This document shows, piece by piece, positions 1 through 7,243 of a DNA stretch of 64,000 bases; the first letter of the stretch is position 1, and each line of letters begins with the position of its first letter. Both the position numbers and the translations under genes were made by a program. Location of the stretch: positions 5,364,501-5,428,500 of the forward strand of contig NZ_CP120849.1 in assembly GCF_029581355.1 (NCBI RefSeq). Direction: 5' to 3'. This stretch comes from Parabacteroides chongii. GTDB lineage: Bacteria > Bacteroidota > Bacteroidia > Bacteroidales > Tannerellaceae. The notes beneath the pieces were generated by a model, which did not search any database, was not told the DNA's origin, and saw nothing but the letters and a program-made list of their open reading frames with translations.

Positions 1-581
1 TAATACTTCTGCTTCCCTCTCCCCAGCCAGGTCAGCTTGCCCTGCTCGTTCAGCTTTTTCAAATCCTTCAGTGCCTGGTAACGGCTGCAATGGTTGAACA
101 ACATACAATCGGTGGAAGAGACCAGTCGCTCCTTTTTTAATTTGGACAGGATGTTATCCAGCCGTTCTTTTTCTGCGATCTCTTTGCGTTTCGGAAGGAC
201 GGCACGGACAAGAGGCATCACTTTCAACTTATGTTTCAAGTCCGGAGAAGTACGGTAGACAACATTGTTGAAACTGATCGATTCGGCACGGATTTGTTTA
301 GGGTCAGTGATACCTTTCGGGGTCTTTAGTGTCACAGAGAAGTTACCGACGCCTTCGATATCAACCGTCTCACCCTCACGCAGATGGTAATGCAACTGTT
401 CGGACAAAGCCCTGATAACCCCTTTTACGTCACCTGAAGTGAATGTCGACCGTCCGGCTATCTCTTCAGCCAACTGGTCGGTCGTGATCTTACCACCGGA
501 GACGACTTTGGCATACAGCGAACCTGTTTCTCCCGTTTCCCGGTTCGGTGGATTCTTATAAAACGTATATTTAGCACACAT
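1..581 (-). CDS. HU-HIG family DNA-binding protein, 3' end at window edge
   Basis: This open frame runs from ATG at 581 to the left edge of the window; the last two visible bases (TA) fit either a stop codon or a Tyr codon, so the protein is at least 193 residues and may end exactly here. The N-terminal 125 residues look like the HU-like fold of the Bacteroidetes HU-HIG family (start MCAKYTFYKNPPN, then a GVIRALSEQLHYHLREGE helix and a VDIEGVGNFSVTL strand pair). The C-terminal part is charged and helical and resembles a small winged-helix extension (KLNEQGKLTWLGRGKQKY). It probably binds and bends DNA in the nucleoid. It is divergent from yaaA and has a good promoter at 622-652, with a 22-bp repeat array directly upstream of it. 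Confidence 0.82.
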   Translation of the reverse strand, partial: MCAKYTFYKNPPNRETGETGSLYAKVVSGGKITTDQLAEEIAGRSTFTSGDVKGVIRALSEQLHYHLREGETVDIEGVGNFSVTLKTPKGITDPKQIRAESISFNNVVYRTSPDLKHKLKVMPLVRAVLPKRKEIAEKERLDNILSKLKKERLVSSTDCMLFNHCSRYQALKDLKKLNEQGKLTWLGRGKQKY

Positions 582-621
582 ATACAGTAGATTTAAGTTT
601 TAAGTCCTTATTATTTAGTTC

Positions 622-652
622 GAAAGATAGCAATAATTTTTCTTTTTCACAA
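622..652 (-). promoter_or_regulatory. Promoter of the HU-HIG gene
   Basis: Read on the minus strand there is TTG (650-652), a 20-bp spacer and TATCTTTC (622-629), close to the Bacteroidetes consensus TTG-N19-21-TAnnTTTG. It lies about 40 bp upstream of the ATG at 581. The palindrome array at 657-734 begins immediately upstream of its -33 element. Confidence 0.6.
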
Positions 653-656
653 GCAT

Positions 657-734
657 AAAATCAATTTTGAGCTAGCTAAAAATCAAATTCGAGCATGCTG
701 AAAATTGATTTCGAGCTTGCTCAAAAGTAAAAAA
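657..734. repeat. 22-bp tandem array with palindromic GAGCNNGCT cores
   Basis: Three cores, GAGCTAGCT (669-677), GAGCATGCT (691-699) and GAGCTTGCT (713-721), start exactly 22 bp apart. The A/T-rich spacers are also related (AAAATCAATTTT at 657-668, AAAATCAAATTC at 679-690, AAAATTGATTTC at 701-712), so this is about three and a half copies of one degenerate unit. The spacing is about two helical turns, so all cores lie on nearly the same face of the DNA. It sits between the divergent HU-HIG and yaaA genes, directly behind the HU-HIG promoter. The function is not known to me; protein binding or a cruciform/hairpin role are possibilities. A second array of the same period is at 31786-31858. Confidence 0.8.
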
Positions 735-831
735 ATAAGGGAGAAAAATAATAGTTATTCGTATGTTTTGAGTTAGAATATAGGAAAGAAAACACTAAAT
801 TTACCCGATAAACCAGAAACAACATATAAAT

Positions 832-1596
832 ATGCTAATTATATTAACGTCGGCAAAAACAATGACCGGTACTTCCAAGATAAAAGCGCCCGCAGGGACA
901 ACACCCCGTTTCACACAGGAAGCGACGGAAATAGCCCTGAATATGGCACAGTTCTCTGCCGATGAACTGAAAAAGATATTGAAGCTCAACCCCAAGCTGG
1001 CGCTGGAGAATTACAACCGGTTCCAGGAATTCCATACGGAAGAAGTGCATCCGCTACAGGCGTTGCTGGCATACACGGGCGTTGTTTTCAAGAATATCAA
1101 CCCGAAGGACTTTTCGGAAGAAGATTTTCTGTACGCCAACGACCATCTGCGGATCGCTTCCATCTGCTACGGCCTGCTCCGTCCGCTCGACCTGATCAAG
1201 CCTTACCGGATGGAATATGAAGTGAAACTGCCGGAACTGGGCGAAGGGAATATGTATAATTACTGGCGTCCGCGTCAGACCCAGCTGCTGATCGATGAAG
1301 TGAAAAAGAACGGTAATATCCTGATGAACCTTGCCAGCCAGGAGATACAGGGAGCCTACAATTGGAAAGAGGTGGAAAAAGCCGTCCGCATCATCACGCC
1401 GGAGTTCAAGGTTTGGAAAGACGGAAAAGCACAAACAATTGTCATTTACACGAAAATGGCACGCGGACAAATGACCCGGTATATGCTGAAAAACCGGATC
1501 ACTGATCCTGAAGAGCTCAAACAATTCTCCTGGGAAGGGTTTACTTATGACGAGAGCTTGTCAGAAGGGGATAATTGGGTTTTCCTGCAAAGCTAA
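832..1596 (+). CDS. yaaA: YaaA/DUF328 family peroxide stress protein
   Basis: The 254-residue protein has the full-length YaaA architecture: the N-terminal MLIILTSAKTM strand, the FHTEEVHPLQALLAYTGVVF segment, a SICYGLLRPLDLIKPYRMEY motif and a C-terminal GQMTRYMLKNRI helix with a GFTYDESLS end. In Escherichia coli YaaA limits damage from peroxide by lowering free intracellular iron and binds DNA; here the role is inferred from the family. The protein has no signal peptide and should be cytoplasmic. The ATG at 832 gives the conserved N-terminus. It is divergent from the HU-HIG gene and is followed, 80 bp on, by an unrelated propeller protein. Its promoter is not clear; TAAATTTA at 796-803 is only a weak candidate. 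Confidence 0.9.
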   Translation: MLIILTSAKTMTGTSKIKAPAGTTPRFTQEATEIALNMAQFSADELKKILKLNPKLALENYNRFQEFHTEEVHPLQALLAYTGVVFKNINPKDFSEEDFLYANDHLRIASICYGLLRPLDLIKPYRMEYEVKLPELGEGNMYNYWRPRQTQLLIDEVKKNGNILMNLASQEIQGAYNWKEVEKAVRIITPEFKVWKDGKAQTIVIYTKMARGQMTRYMLKNRITDPEELKQFSWEGFTYDESLSEGDNWVFLQS

Positions 1597-1676
1597 ATAC
1601 AAAAGATTGCCCTTCCACTCAATAATTCAGGAAGAGAAACGTTATATTTACGTTCCTTTTTTAAACGACTTATGAA

Positions 1677-2723
1677 ATGAAAAAGACCTGTTTACTATTA
1701 CTCTTGCTCGTCGGGATAATCTATATACATGAAGGTTTCCGGATTATCAGCGACGATATGCCGGTGAAAAGTACCACCAAAGGTTCCCTATCGGACATTG
1801 CCGACGAGGTGATAGCCATTCCGCTGGAAACGAAATCGGACTGCCGGCTGAAATATGCCACACAGATCAAACGCGACAGGAATGAATTGTTCCTGGTTAG
1901 CAACGGGCAGCTTTATCATTTCGACTGCTCCGGCAAGTTCGTCAACCGCATTACCAGCAACCAGCATTTCCCCGTTGCCGATTACGTCATCAATCCGCTC
2001 GAAAGACAACTGATCGTCATGGATAACGAGGAAAATGTTTATTACTACGATTACGACGGAACGTTGCTGGAAAGGAAAAGCCTTGCCGGAATCAATCCGC
2101 TGAAAGCCCCTACCCGCCTGATGTATTACGACCGCCATATCTGGCTGACAGCACAAGCATTGTCACCCTCCAAAGAAGATGCCGACACACAATGCATGGA
2201 CCAGTGGCTTTACAAATTCGATACGACACTCAACCTGCAGGACGCACGTAAACTGACGGCTGCCGACCTGGGACGTTTCTATCTCGGCACCTGCTTCTCC
2301 ACGGAGCTTTCTGTTGCCGACGGTAATGTGTATGCCTATTCACCCTCCACGCAACCGGACGAATTACTGGCCGATACACTTTATCTGATCAGCCGGAACC
2401 AGCTGAATATCCATAATGATTATTCCTCGATCCTGCCGTTGTGCATTGCCGGACGTTACCTGGTTTCCACTTATTCGAATGCAGCTGACGAAGAAGAGAA
2501 TTACACGTTCTGTTACGACCGCCGCGAAGAATATGCTTATAATGTAACAGGCGGTTTCGAAGATAATTTCTATCATACGGGAAGAGTACCCGATTTGAAG
2601 GCGTTGGATGTTTACAACAGTTCTTTCTGTTACTGCCGATCGGGGGAAGAAGTGAAAAACGCATTTCCGGATCGTACGGAAGAAGATAATCCGGTTCTGT
2701 TTATCGTCCGGATGAAGGCATAA
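1677..2723 (+). CDS. Six-bladed beta-propeller protein, exported
   Basis: The 348-residue protein begins with a hydrophobic leader (LLLLLLVGIIYIHEG) without a lipobox cysteine, so it is either secreted to the periplasm or anchored by its N-terminus. After residue 30 it shows the repeating pattern of the Bacteroidetes six-bladed propeller family (DUF4934 / BF3164-like): an early VIAIPLETKSDC strand, then blades such as LYHFDCSGKFVNRI and VYYYDYDGTLLERK. The ligand and role are unknown. An ATG at 1672 is out of frame and stops at once, so the ATG at 1677 is the start. Two further members of this broad family lie at 54216-56499. A shared terminator at 2730-2779 separates it from the convergent barrel gene. 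Confidence 0.7.
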   Translation: MKKTCLLLLLLVGIIYIHEGFRIISDDMPVKSTTKGSLSDIADEVIAIPLETKSDCRLKYATQIKRDRNELFLVSNGQLYHFDCSGKFVNRITSNQHFPVADYVINPLERQLIVMDNEENVYYYDYDGTLLERKSLAGINPLKAPTRLMYYDRHIWLTAQALSPSKEDADTQCMDQWLYKFDTTLNLQDARKLTAADLGRFYLGTCFSTELSVADGNVYAYSPSTQPDELLADTLYLISRNQLNIHNDYSSILPLCIAGRYLVSTYSNAADEEENYTFCYDRREEYAYNVTGGFEDNFYHTGRVPDLKALDVYNSSFCYCRSGEEVKNAFPDRTEEDNPVLFIVRMKA

Positions 2724-2729
2724 TGAAAG

Positions 2730-2779
2730 ACCAGGCATTTACCTTCCTAAAATGAATGATGAAGGCAAATACCTGGTCA
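2730..2779. terminator. Bidirectional hairpin terminator
   Basis: Inverted repeat of 18 bases (2730-2747 with 2762-2779, arms GACCAGG..CCTGGTC) between two convergent genes. The two mismatches become G-U pairs in the minus-strand transcript, so it should be stronger for the gene at 2794-3549. Confidence 0.7.
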
Positions 2780-2793
2780 AAATTTATTCAGGA

Positions 2794-3549
2794 TCAGAAT
2801 AATCTGCCACAGAAGCGTACTTTCATTACCGGATAAACAGTCAGTTTATCCATAATCTTTGTAAAGCTATCATCTCCATCCGTAAAAGCGTCACCCAAGT
2901 CACCGGCACTTGAATAAAGTTTAGGTGAACCATGGAACTGTACACCCAGTTCAAACTGCACACCGATACGATTTTTAGGTACAGCACGCCCGAAGCCCAC
3001 ACCGACATAAGGACGGAATCCATTCACTTTCAGCCCACCGGAAACATTACCATTCTTATCCACCGGAATAGTCTGGTCGCCGATAACGATTCCGGCAAAA
3101 CCTTCATGCTGCACGTACTCAGCCAGTTCATCACTATGTCCGTCTATCTTCAGCAACTTAGAACCACCGAAATAAGCACCGGCAGTCACAAAGAAAGAGG
3201 AAGCATTAGGGAACGGATAAAAATTGACCAGCAATTCACCGGAAGCACGCTTTGTGCTACCTGTCATATCAAGAGAACGCACCTCAGGTTTCGAATTAAC
3301 ACCTTCATCCACAGCAACCAGGTCTACATCCACATCTGTATTAATGTGAATACCCGGCATGATTGAAACACCTCCGCGAATAGCAAAATAAGGCGTGACA
3401 GGAGTTGCCACATCGACACCGATACCTATCGTACCGGCACTTACACCTACCGAAAGAGAGTTGAAAATTCCCAGTTCCTTCTGAGCGGAAACGGGATTAA
3501 ACAATACGTTCAGGCATACGAATGCCCAAAGGAAAATCACCTTTTTCAT
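2794..3549 (-). CDS. Outer-membrane beta-barrel protein, hypothetical
   Basis: The 251-residue protein has a clean signal peptide (about residues 1-22, cleavage after NPVSAQ) followed by alternating hydrophobic strands rich in Gly and aromatic residues and a C-terminal strand ending in VRFCGRLF, as expected for a small outer-membrane barrel. It resembles the porin-like OmpA/outer-membrane beta-barrel families of Bacteroidales, but I cannot name a specific one. Polar loops around residues 70-90 (INTDVDVDLVAVDEG) probably face outward. It stands alone: the next gene upstream on the strand, yebC, ends with its own terminator. A possible -7 element (TACTTTCG on the minus strand, 3612-3619) lies about 60 bp upstream of the ATG. 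Confidence 0.65.
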   Translation of the reverse strand: MKKVIFLWAFVCLNVLFNPVSAQKELGIFNSLSVGVSAGTIGIGVDVATPVTPYFAIRGGVSIMPGIHINTDVDVDLVAVDEGVNSKPEVRSLDMTGSTKRASGELLVNFYPFPNASSFFVTAGAYFGGSKLLKIDGHSDELAEYVQHEGFAGIVIGDQTIPVDKNGNVSGGLKVNGFRPYVGVGFGRAVPKNRIGVQFELGVQFHGSPKLYSSAGDLGDAFTDGDDSFTKIMDKLTVYPVMKVRFCGRLF

Positions 3550-3636
3550 ACTAATAGAGTTTAATATTGTATACTAGTTCTGAGTTTACTGCTATATACC
3601 AGTCAGTCCGCGAAAGTACGAAAAAAGGGAATGACA

Positions 3637-3672
3637 TAAAAAAAGTGGTGCATGAATTACTCCTGCACCACT
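3637..3672 (-). terminator. Rho-independent terminator of pheT-yebC
   Basis: Ten-base perfect stem AAGTGGTGCA (3643-3652) / TGCACCACTT (3663-3672) followed, on the minus strand, by a run of T. It lies 26 bp after the yebC stop codon. Confidence 0.9.
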
Positions 3673-3697
3673 TCCTTTTAACATATCGGATAGAATT

Positions 3698-4432
3698 TTA
3701 TTCTTCGTCTTCGCTCAGATCTTCCTTCATATTATGGAAAACATTCTGAACGTCATCGTCTTCTTCCAGCTTTTCGATCAGCTTATCCAGTGCTTCACGC
3801 TGTTCGGCAGTCACTTCTTTCAAGTCGTTCGGGATACGGACAAACTCGCTGCTTGTGATCTCAAAGCCATTCTCTTCAAGATATTTCTGAATAGCCGAGT
3901 TCTGTGCAAACTCGCCGTAGATAACCACTTCTTCTTCGTCCTCATCTACTTCATCCACACCATAGTCGATCAGTTCGAGTTCCAGGTCTTCCAGTGAAAT
4001 GCCTTCCTTCTTCGCAATATGGAATACGCACTTATGGTCGAACAGAAATTCAAGGCTACCGCTTGTACCCAGCGAACCACCGTGTTTATTGAAATAGCTA
4101 CGCACGTTTGCAACCGTACGGGTAGTGTTATCAGTCGCTGTTTCCACGAAGATAGCGATACCATACGGGCCGTATCCTTCATAGTTCATTTCCTTATAAC
4201 CGGTGAAGTCTTTTTCTACAGCACGTTTAATGGCACGTTCAACATTGTCCTTCGGCATGTTCTCCTTCTTCGCGTTCTGCATCAATGCACGCAAGTGGGG
4301 ATTGTTTTCCGGATCAGGACCGCCCGCTTTCGCTGCAATAGTGATTTCCTTACCCAGTTTCGTGAATACGCGGGCCATATTGCCCCAACGTTTAAATTTT
4401 CTTGCTTTACGGAACTCAAACGCTCTTCCCAT
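3698..4432 (-). CDS. YebC/PmpR family DNA-binding or translation factor
   Basis: The 244-residue protein carries the conserved family start MGRAFEFRKARKFKRW, the GPDPENNPHLRALMQNAK segment and the MPKDNVERAIKRA motif, followed by the YEGYGPYGIAIFVE core and an acidic C-terminus (KEDLSEDEE). Members act as transcriptional regulators, and some have more recently been linked to relief of ribosome stalling at proline-rich sequences; which applies here cannot be read from sequence. It lies 35 bp behind pheT on the same strand without a visible terminator between, so the two are probably cotranscribed, a link to translation that is suggestive only. Confidence 0.92.
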   Translation of the reverse strand: MGRAFEFRKARKFKRWGNMARVFTKLGKEITIAAKAGGPDPENNPHLRALMQNAKKENMPKDNVERAIKRAVEKDFTGYKEMNYEGYGPYGIAIFVETATDNTTRTVANVRSYFNKHGGSLGTSGSLEFLFDHKCVFHIAKKEGISLEDLELELIDYGVDEVDEDEEEVVIYGEFAQNSAIQKYLEENGFEITSSEFVRIPNDLKEVTAEQREALDKLIEKLEEDDDVQNVFHNMKEDLSEDEE

Positions 4433-4467
4433 ATTATATGAATGTTTTTATTGTTATAAATGAATCA

Positions 4468-6930
4468 TTATCTCAATGATGCGCCCAGTTTGTCTTCCAG
4501 GTTCTTCCGGATCTTCTGCATGATCGCATCGATTTGTTTGTCGTTCAATGTCTTTGTCTCATCCTGCAGGAAGAAACTTACGGCATACGATTTCTTTCCT
4601 GCCGGCAGGTTCTTGCCTTCGTAAACGTCGAACAGGGAGATATCCTTCAGAAGCTTACGCTCACTGTCGCGGGCAATCTTCTCGATTTCGGCAAATTGTA
4701 CCGACTTGTCAAGCAACAACGCCAAGTCACGTTTTACTGCCGGGAACTTAGATATCTCAGAGAAAGTAACCTTGCTCTTCTTCGTTTCTTTCATCAGCAG
4801 TGTCCAGGATAATTCGGCAAAATATACGTCAAAGTCAATATCCATCGCCTTGCATATCTTACGGCTGACAATACCGAAAGTACCCAGCTCGCGTCCTGAA
4901 CCGGTCGTGATACTGATACCTGACGAATAGATATCGTTGCTCAGGTTTCCGAAGATCACTTTCTTTCTGTCGACACCCAGGCGTGCCAGGATGTTTTCAA
5001 CATAAGCCTTCAGTTCGTATACGCTGGATTTCTCGTCGGCATGTGCCCAACTATTCTCTACACGGTTACCGCAAACCCATAATCCCAAACGATAGTCTTC
5101 CGAGAACTCAGCCAAAGTTGCGTCTTCGCGTTTCTTTTCAACATTATAATCGTAGCAGTTTCCGAATTCGAAGAAACGGATATTGCCGTTCTTACGTTTC
5201 GCATTGTGTTCGATACTTTCCAGACCGCCGAACAACAACGTCTGACGCATACCGTTCAGGTCTGCACTTAACGGGTTCATCAGCATGACGCAATGAGAAA
5301 CCGGATAAGTAGTCAGTTCGTCGTAATAAGCGGAACGAGTCAACGAATTGTTCATGATCTCATTGAAGCCCGAACCGCAAAGCTGTTCAGAGATCAGATT
5401 CTGCAACTGGTAACCACGGTCGGTAGCTGTCTTGTAGCTCAGATTCGATTTTACATTTTCACTGAACTCTACATTATTATATCCGTAGATACGGAGAATA
5501 TCTTCAATGACATCGACATCACGCTGTACGTCGATACGGTAAACCGGTACATGGATAGTCAGACCTTCTTCAGTCTCTGAAACGATTTCCATTTCCAGAC
5601 TTTCCAGAATGCTCTTAACCGTTTCCACCGGAATATCCTTACCGATCAGGGCATTGATCTTATTATAAGTCAGTTCGACCGTATAAGGCAGCATCGGACT
5701 CGGATAGACATCCTGAATAGCACCGGTGATCTTACCGCCAGCTACTTCCTGGATCAACAAAGCGGCACGCTTCAAGACATAAATGGTATTGTTAGCATCC
5801 AGCCCACGTTCGAAACGGAAAGAGGCATCGGTATTCAAGCCGAAACGACGAGCTGTCTTACGGATCCATGTCGGATGGAAACAAGCTGATTCCAGGAACA
5901 CATCCGTAGTCTGTTCCGTCACACCTGAATCGAGACCACCGAACACACCACCGATACACATCGCTTCTTCCGTGTTGCAGATCATCAGGTCGCGATCGGT
6001 CAACGTACGTTCAACACCGTCCAAAGTAACGAATTTCGTTCCTTCCGGCTGTGTCTTCACGATCACTTTGTTTCCTTTCACTTTACCTGCATCGAACGAG
6101 TGCAGAGGCTGCCCCATTTCGTGCAACACATAGTTGGTCACGTCCACTACATTATTAATAGGACGCAGACCGATTATAGTCAAACGGTTCTTCAACCATT
6201 CCGGACTTTCTTTTACCGTTACACCTTTGATCGTCACGCCGGAGTAACGCGGGCAGGCTTCCGTATTTTCAACGATCACTTCGATAGCCGGAGTTTCATC
6301 GTCGATCTTGAACGCGTCTACCGACGGGCGTTTCAAAGCTGCCGGCTTAGCGTTTTGTTTCAGATAAGCAGCCAGGTCGCGGGCTACACCGAAATGAGAG
6401 GTTCCGTCCACACGGTTCGGAGTGATATCCACTTCGAGTACGTAGTCGCTCTTTACATTATAATACTCCTTCGCCGGAGTTCCTACAACTGCGTCAGCCG
6501 GCAGTACGATAATACCCGCATGGTCTGTTCCGATACCGATCTCGTCTTCCGCACAGATCATACCGTTCGATTCAACACCACGAATCTTCGAGCGTTTGAT
6601 CGTAAAGACTTCATCACCGTCATACAGTTTCGTACCGTTCACAGCAACGACCACTTTCTGGCCTGCTGCCACATTAGGTGCGCCACAAACGATCTGTAAA
6701 GGTTCTTCACCGCCTACATTTACAGTGGTAATATGCAGGTGATCAGAGTTCGGGTGTTCCACACAGGTAAGAACTTCACCGATAACCAATCCTTCCAGTC
6801 CACCTTTGATTGTTTGAACTTCTTCAACTCCGCCGGTTTCCAAACCGATAGAGGTTAGTGCTGCTGATACTTCTTCAGGCTGCAAGTCGAAATCAAGATA
6901 CTCTTTCAGCCAGTTGTAAGATATATTCAT
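4468..6930 (-). CDS. pheT: Phenylalanine--tRNA ligase beta subunit
   Basis: The 820-residue protein has the full domain order of bacterial PheT: N-terminal region starting MNISYNWLKEYLDF, an EMAP/tRNA-binding fold at about 40-150 (VGEVLTCVEHPNSDHL), B3/B4 editing region at about 210-390, B5 domain at about 410-480 (VDVIEDILRIYGYNN), the catalytic-like core, and a C-terminal ferredoxin-like anticodon-binding domain ending GASLR. With PheS (not in this window) it forms the heterotetramer that charges tRNA-Phe. The length is typical. It is transcribed from a strong promoter at 7000-7032 and leads a two-gene unit with the YebC gene. Confidence 0.97.
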   Translation of the reverse strand: MNISYNWLKEYLDFDLQPEEVSAALTSIGLETGGVEEVQTIKGGLEGLVIGEVLTCVEHPNSDHLHITTVNVGGEEPLQIVCGAPNVAAGQKVVVAVNGTKLYDGDEVFTIKRSKIRGVESNGMICAEDEIGIGTDHAGIIVLPADAVVGTPAKEYYNVKSDYVLEVDITPNRVDGTSHFGVARDLAAYLKQNAKPAALKRPSVDAFKIDDETPAIEVIVENTEACPRYSGVTIKGVTVKESPEWLKNRLTIIGLRPINNVVDVTNYVLHEMGQPLHSFDAGKVKGNKVIVKTQPEGTKFVTLDGVERTLTDRDLMICNTEEAMCIGGVFGGLDSGVTEQTTDVFLESACFHPTWIRKTARRFGLNTDASFRFERGLDANNTIYVLKRAALLIQEVAGGKITGAIQDVYPSPMLPYTVELTYNKINALIGKDIPVETVKSILESLEMEIVSETEEGLTIHVPVYRIDVQRDVDVIEDILRIYGYNNVEFSENVKSNLSYKTATDRGYQLQNLISEQLCGSGFNEIMNNSLTRSAYYDELTTYPVSHCVMLMNPLSADLNGMRQTLLFGGLESIEHNAKRKNGNIRFFEFGNCYDYNVEKKREDATLAEFSEDYRLGLWVCGNRVENSWAHADEKSSVYELKAYVENILARLGVDRKKVIFGNLSNDIYSSGISITTGSGRELGTFGIVSRKICKAMDIDFDVYFAELSWTLLMKETKKSKVTFSEISKFPAVKRDLALLLDKSVQFAEIEKIARDSERKLLKDISLFDVYEGKNLPAGKKSYAVSFFLQDETKTLNDKQIDAIMQKIRKNLEDKLGASLR

Positions 6931-7243
6931 TGTTCTAAAATTTATTCAATCAAGTTACTATGCGTCTGCGGTATTTCCCGCTTACGGCAATTTGACTGGC
7001 AAAAGTACAAATAATAGAACTATTATTCAAAACGTGCACTGACTTTATTCTCACATTGCCGGAAAAATCTTATAAATCAATGAATAATATCGGCAATTCA
7101 TTTCGATATTCCTTGCCTAATACAAAAAATCACTCTACCTTAGATGCGCATTTTCAACCGATAAGATTAGCTTGAATACTAAGAAAGCGTTTTGAAAATC
7201 AAATCTAACATTCTAAAACACTAGTATTCTTTATTATAACGAT
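6931..7243. other. Intergenic region between divergent pheT and sensor kinase
   Basis: These 313 bp hold the pheT promoter (7000-7032) near the left side. The remainder is A/T-rich without a convincing open frame, hairpin or RNA gene. No clear consensus promoter for the plus-strand kinase was found. Confidence 0.6.
7000..7032 (-). promoter_or_regulatory. pheT promoter
   Basis: On the minus strand TTTTG (7028-7032) is followed by a 20-bp spacer and TACTTTTG (7000-7007), a full match to the Bacteroidetes housekeeping consensus. The 5' leader is about 65 bases. Confidence 0.8.

Noticed and set aside
657..734. CRISPR array
   Set aside because: Period of 22 bp is far too short for repeat plus spacer, spacers are related to each other, and no cas gene is in the window.
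6100..6699. Open frame of 199 codons opposite pheT
   Set aside because: It is the antisense shadow of a strongly conserved gene, has no ribosome site or family motif and its composition follows the pheT codons.
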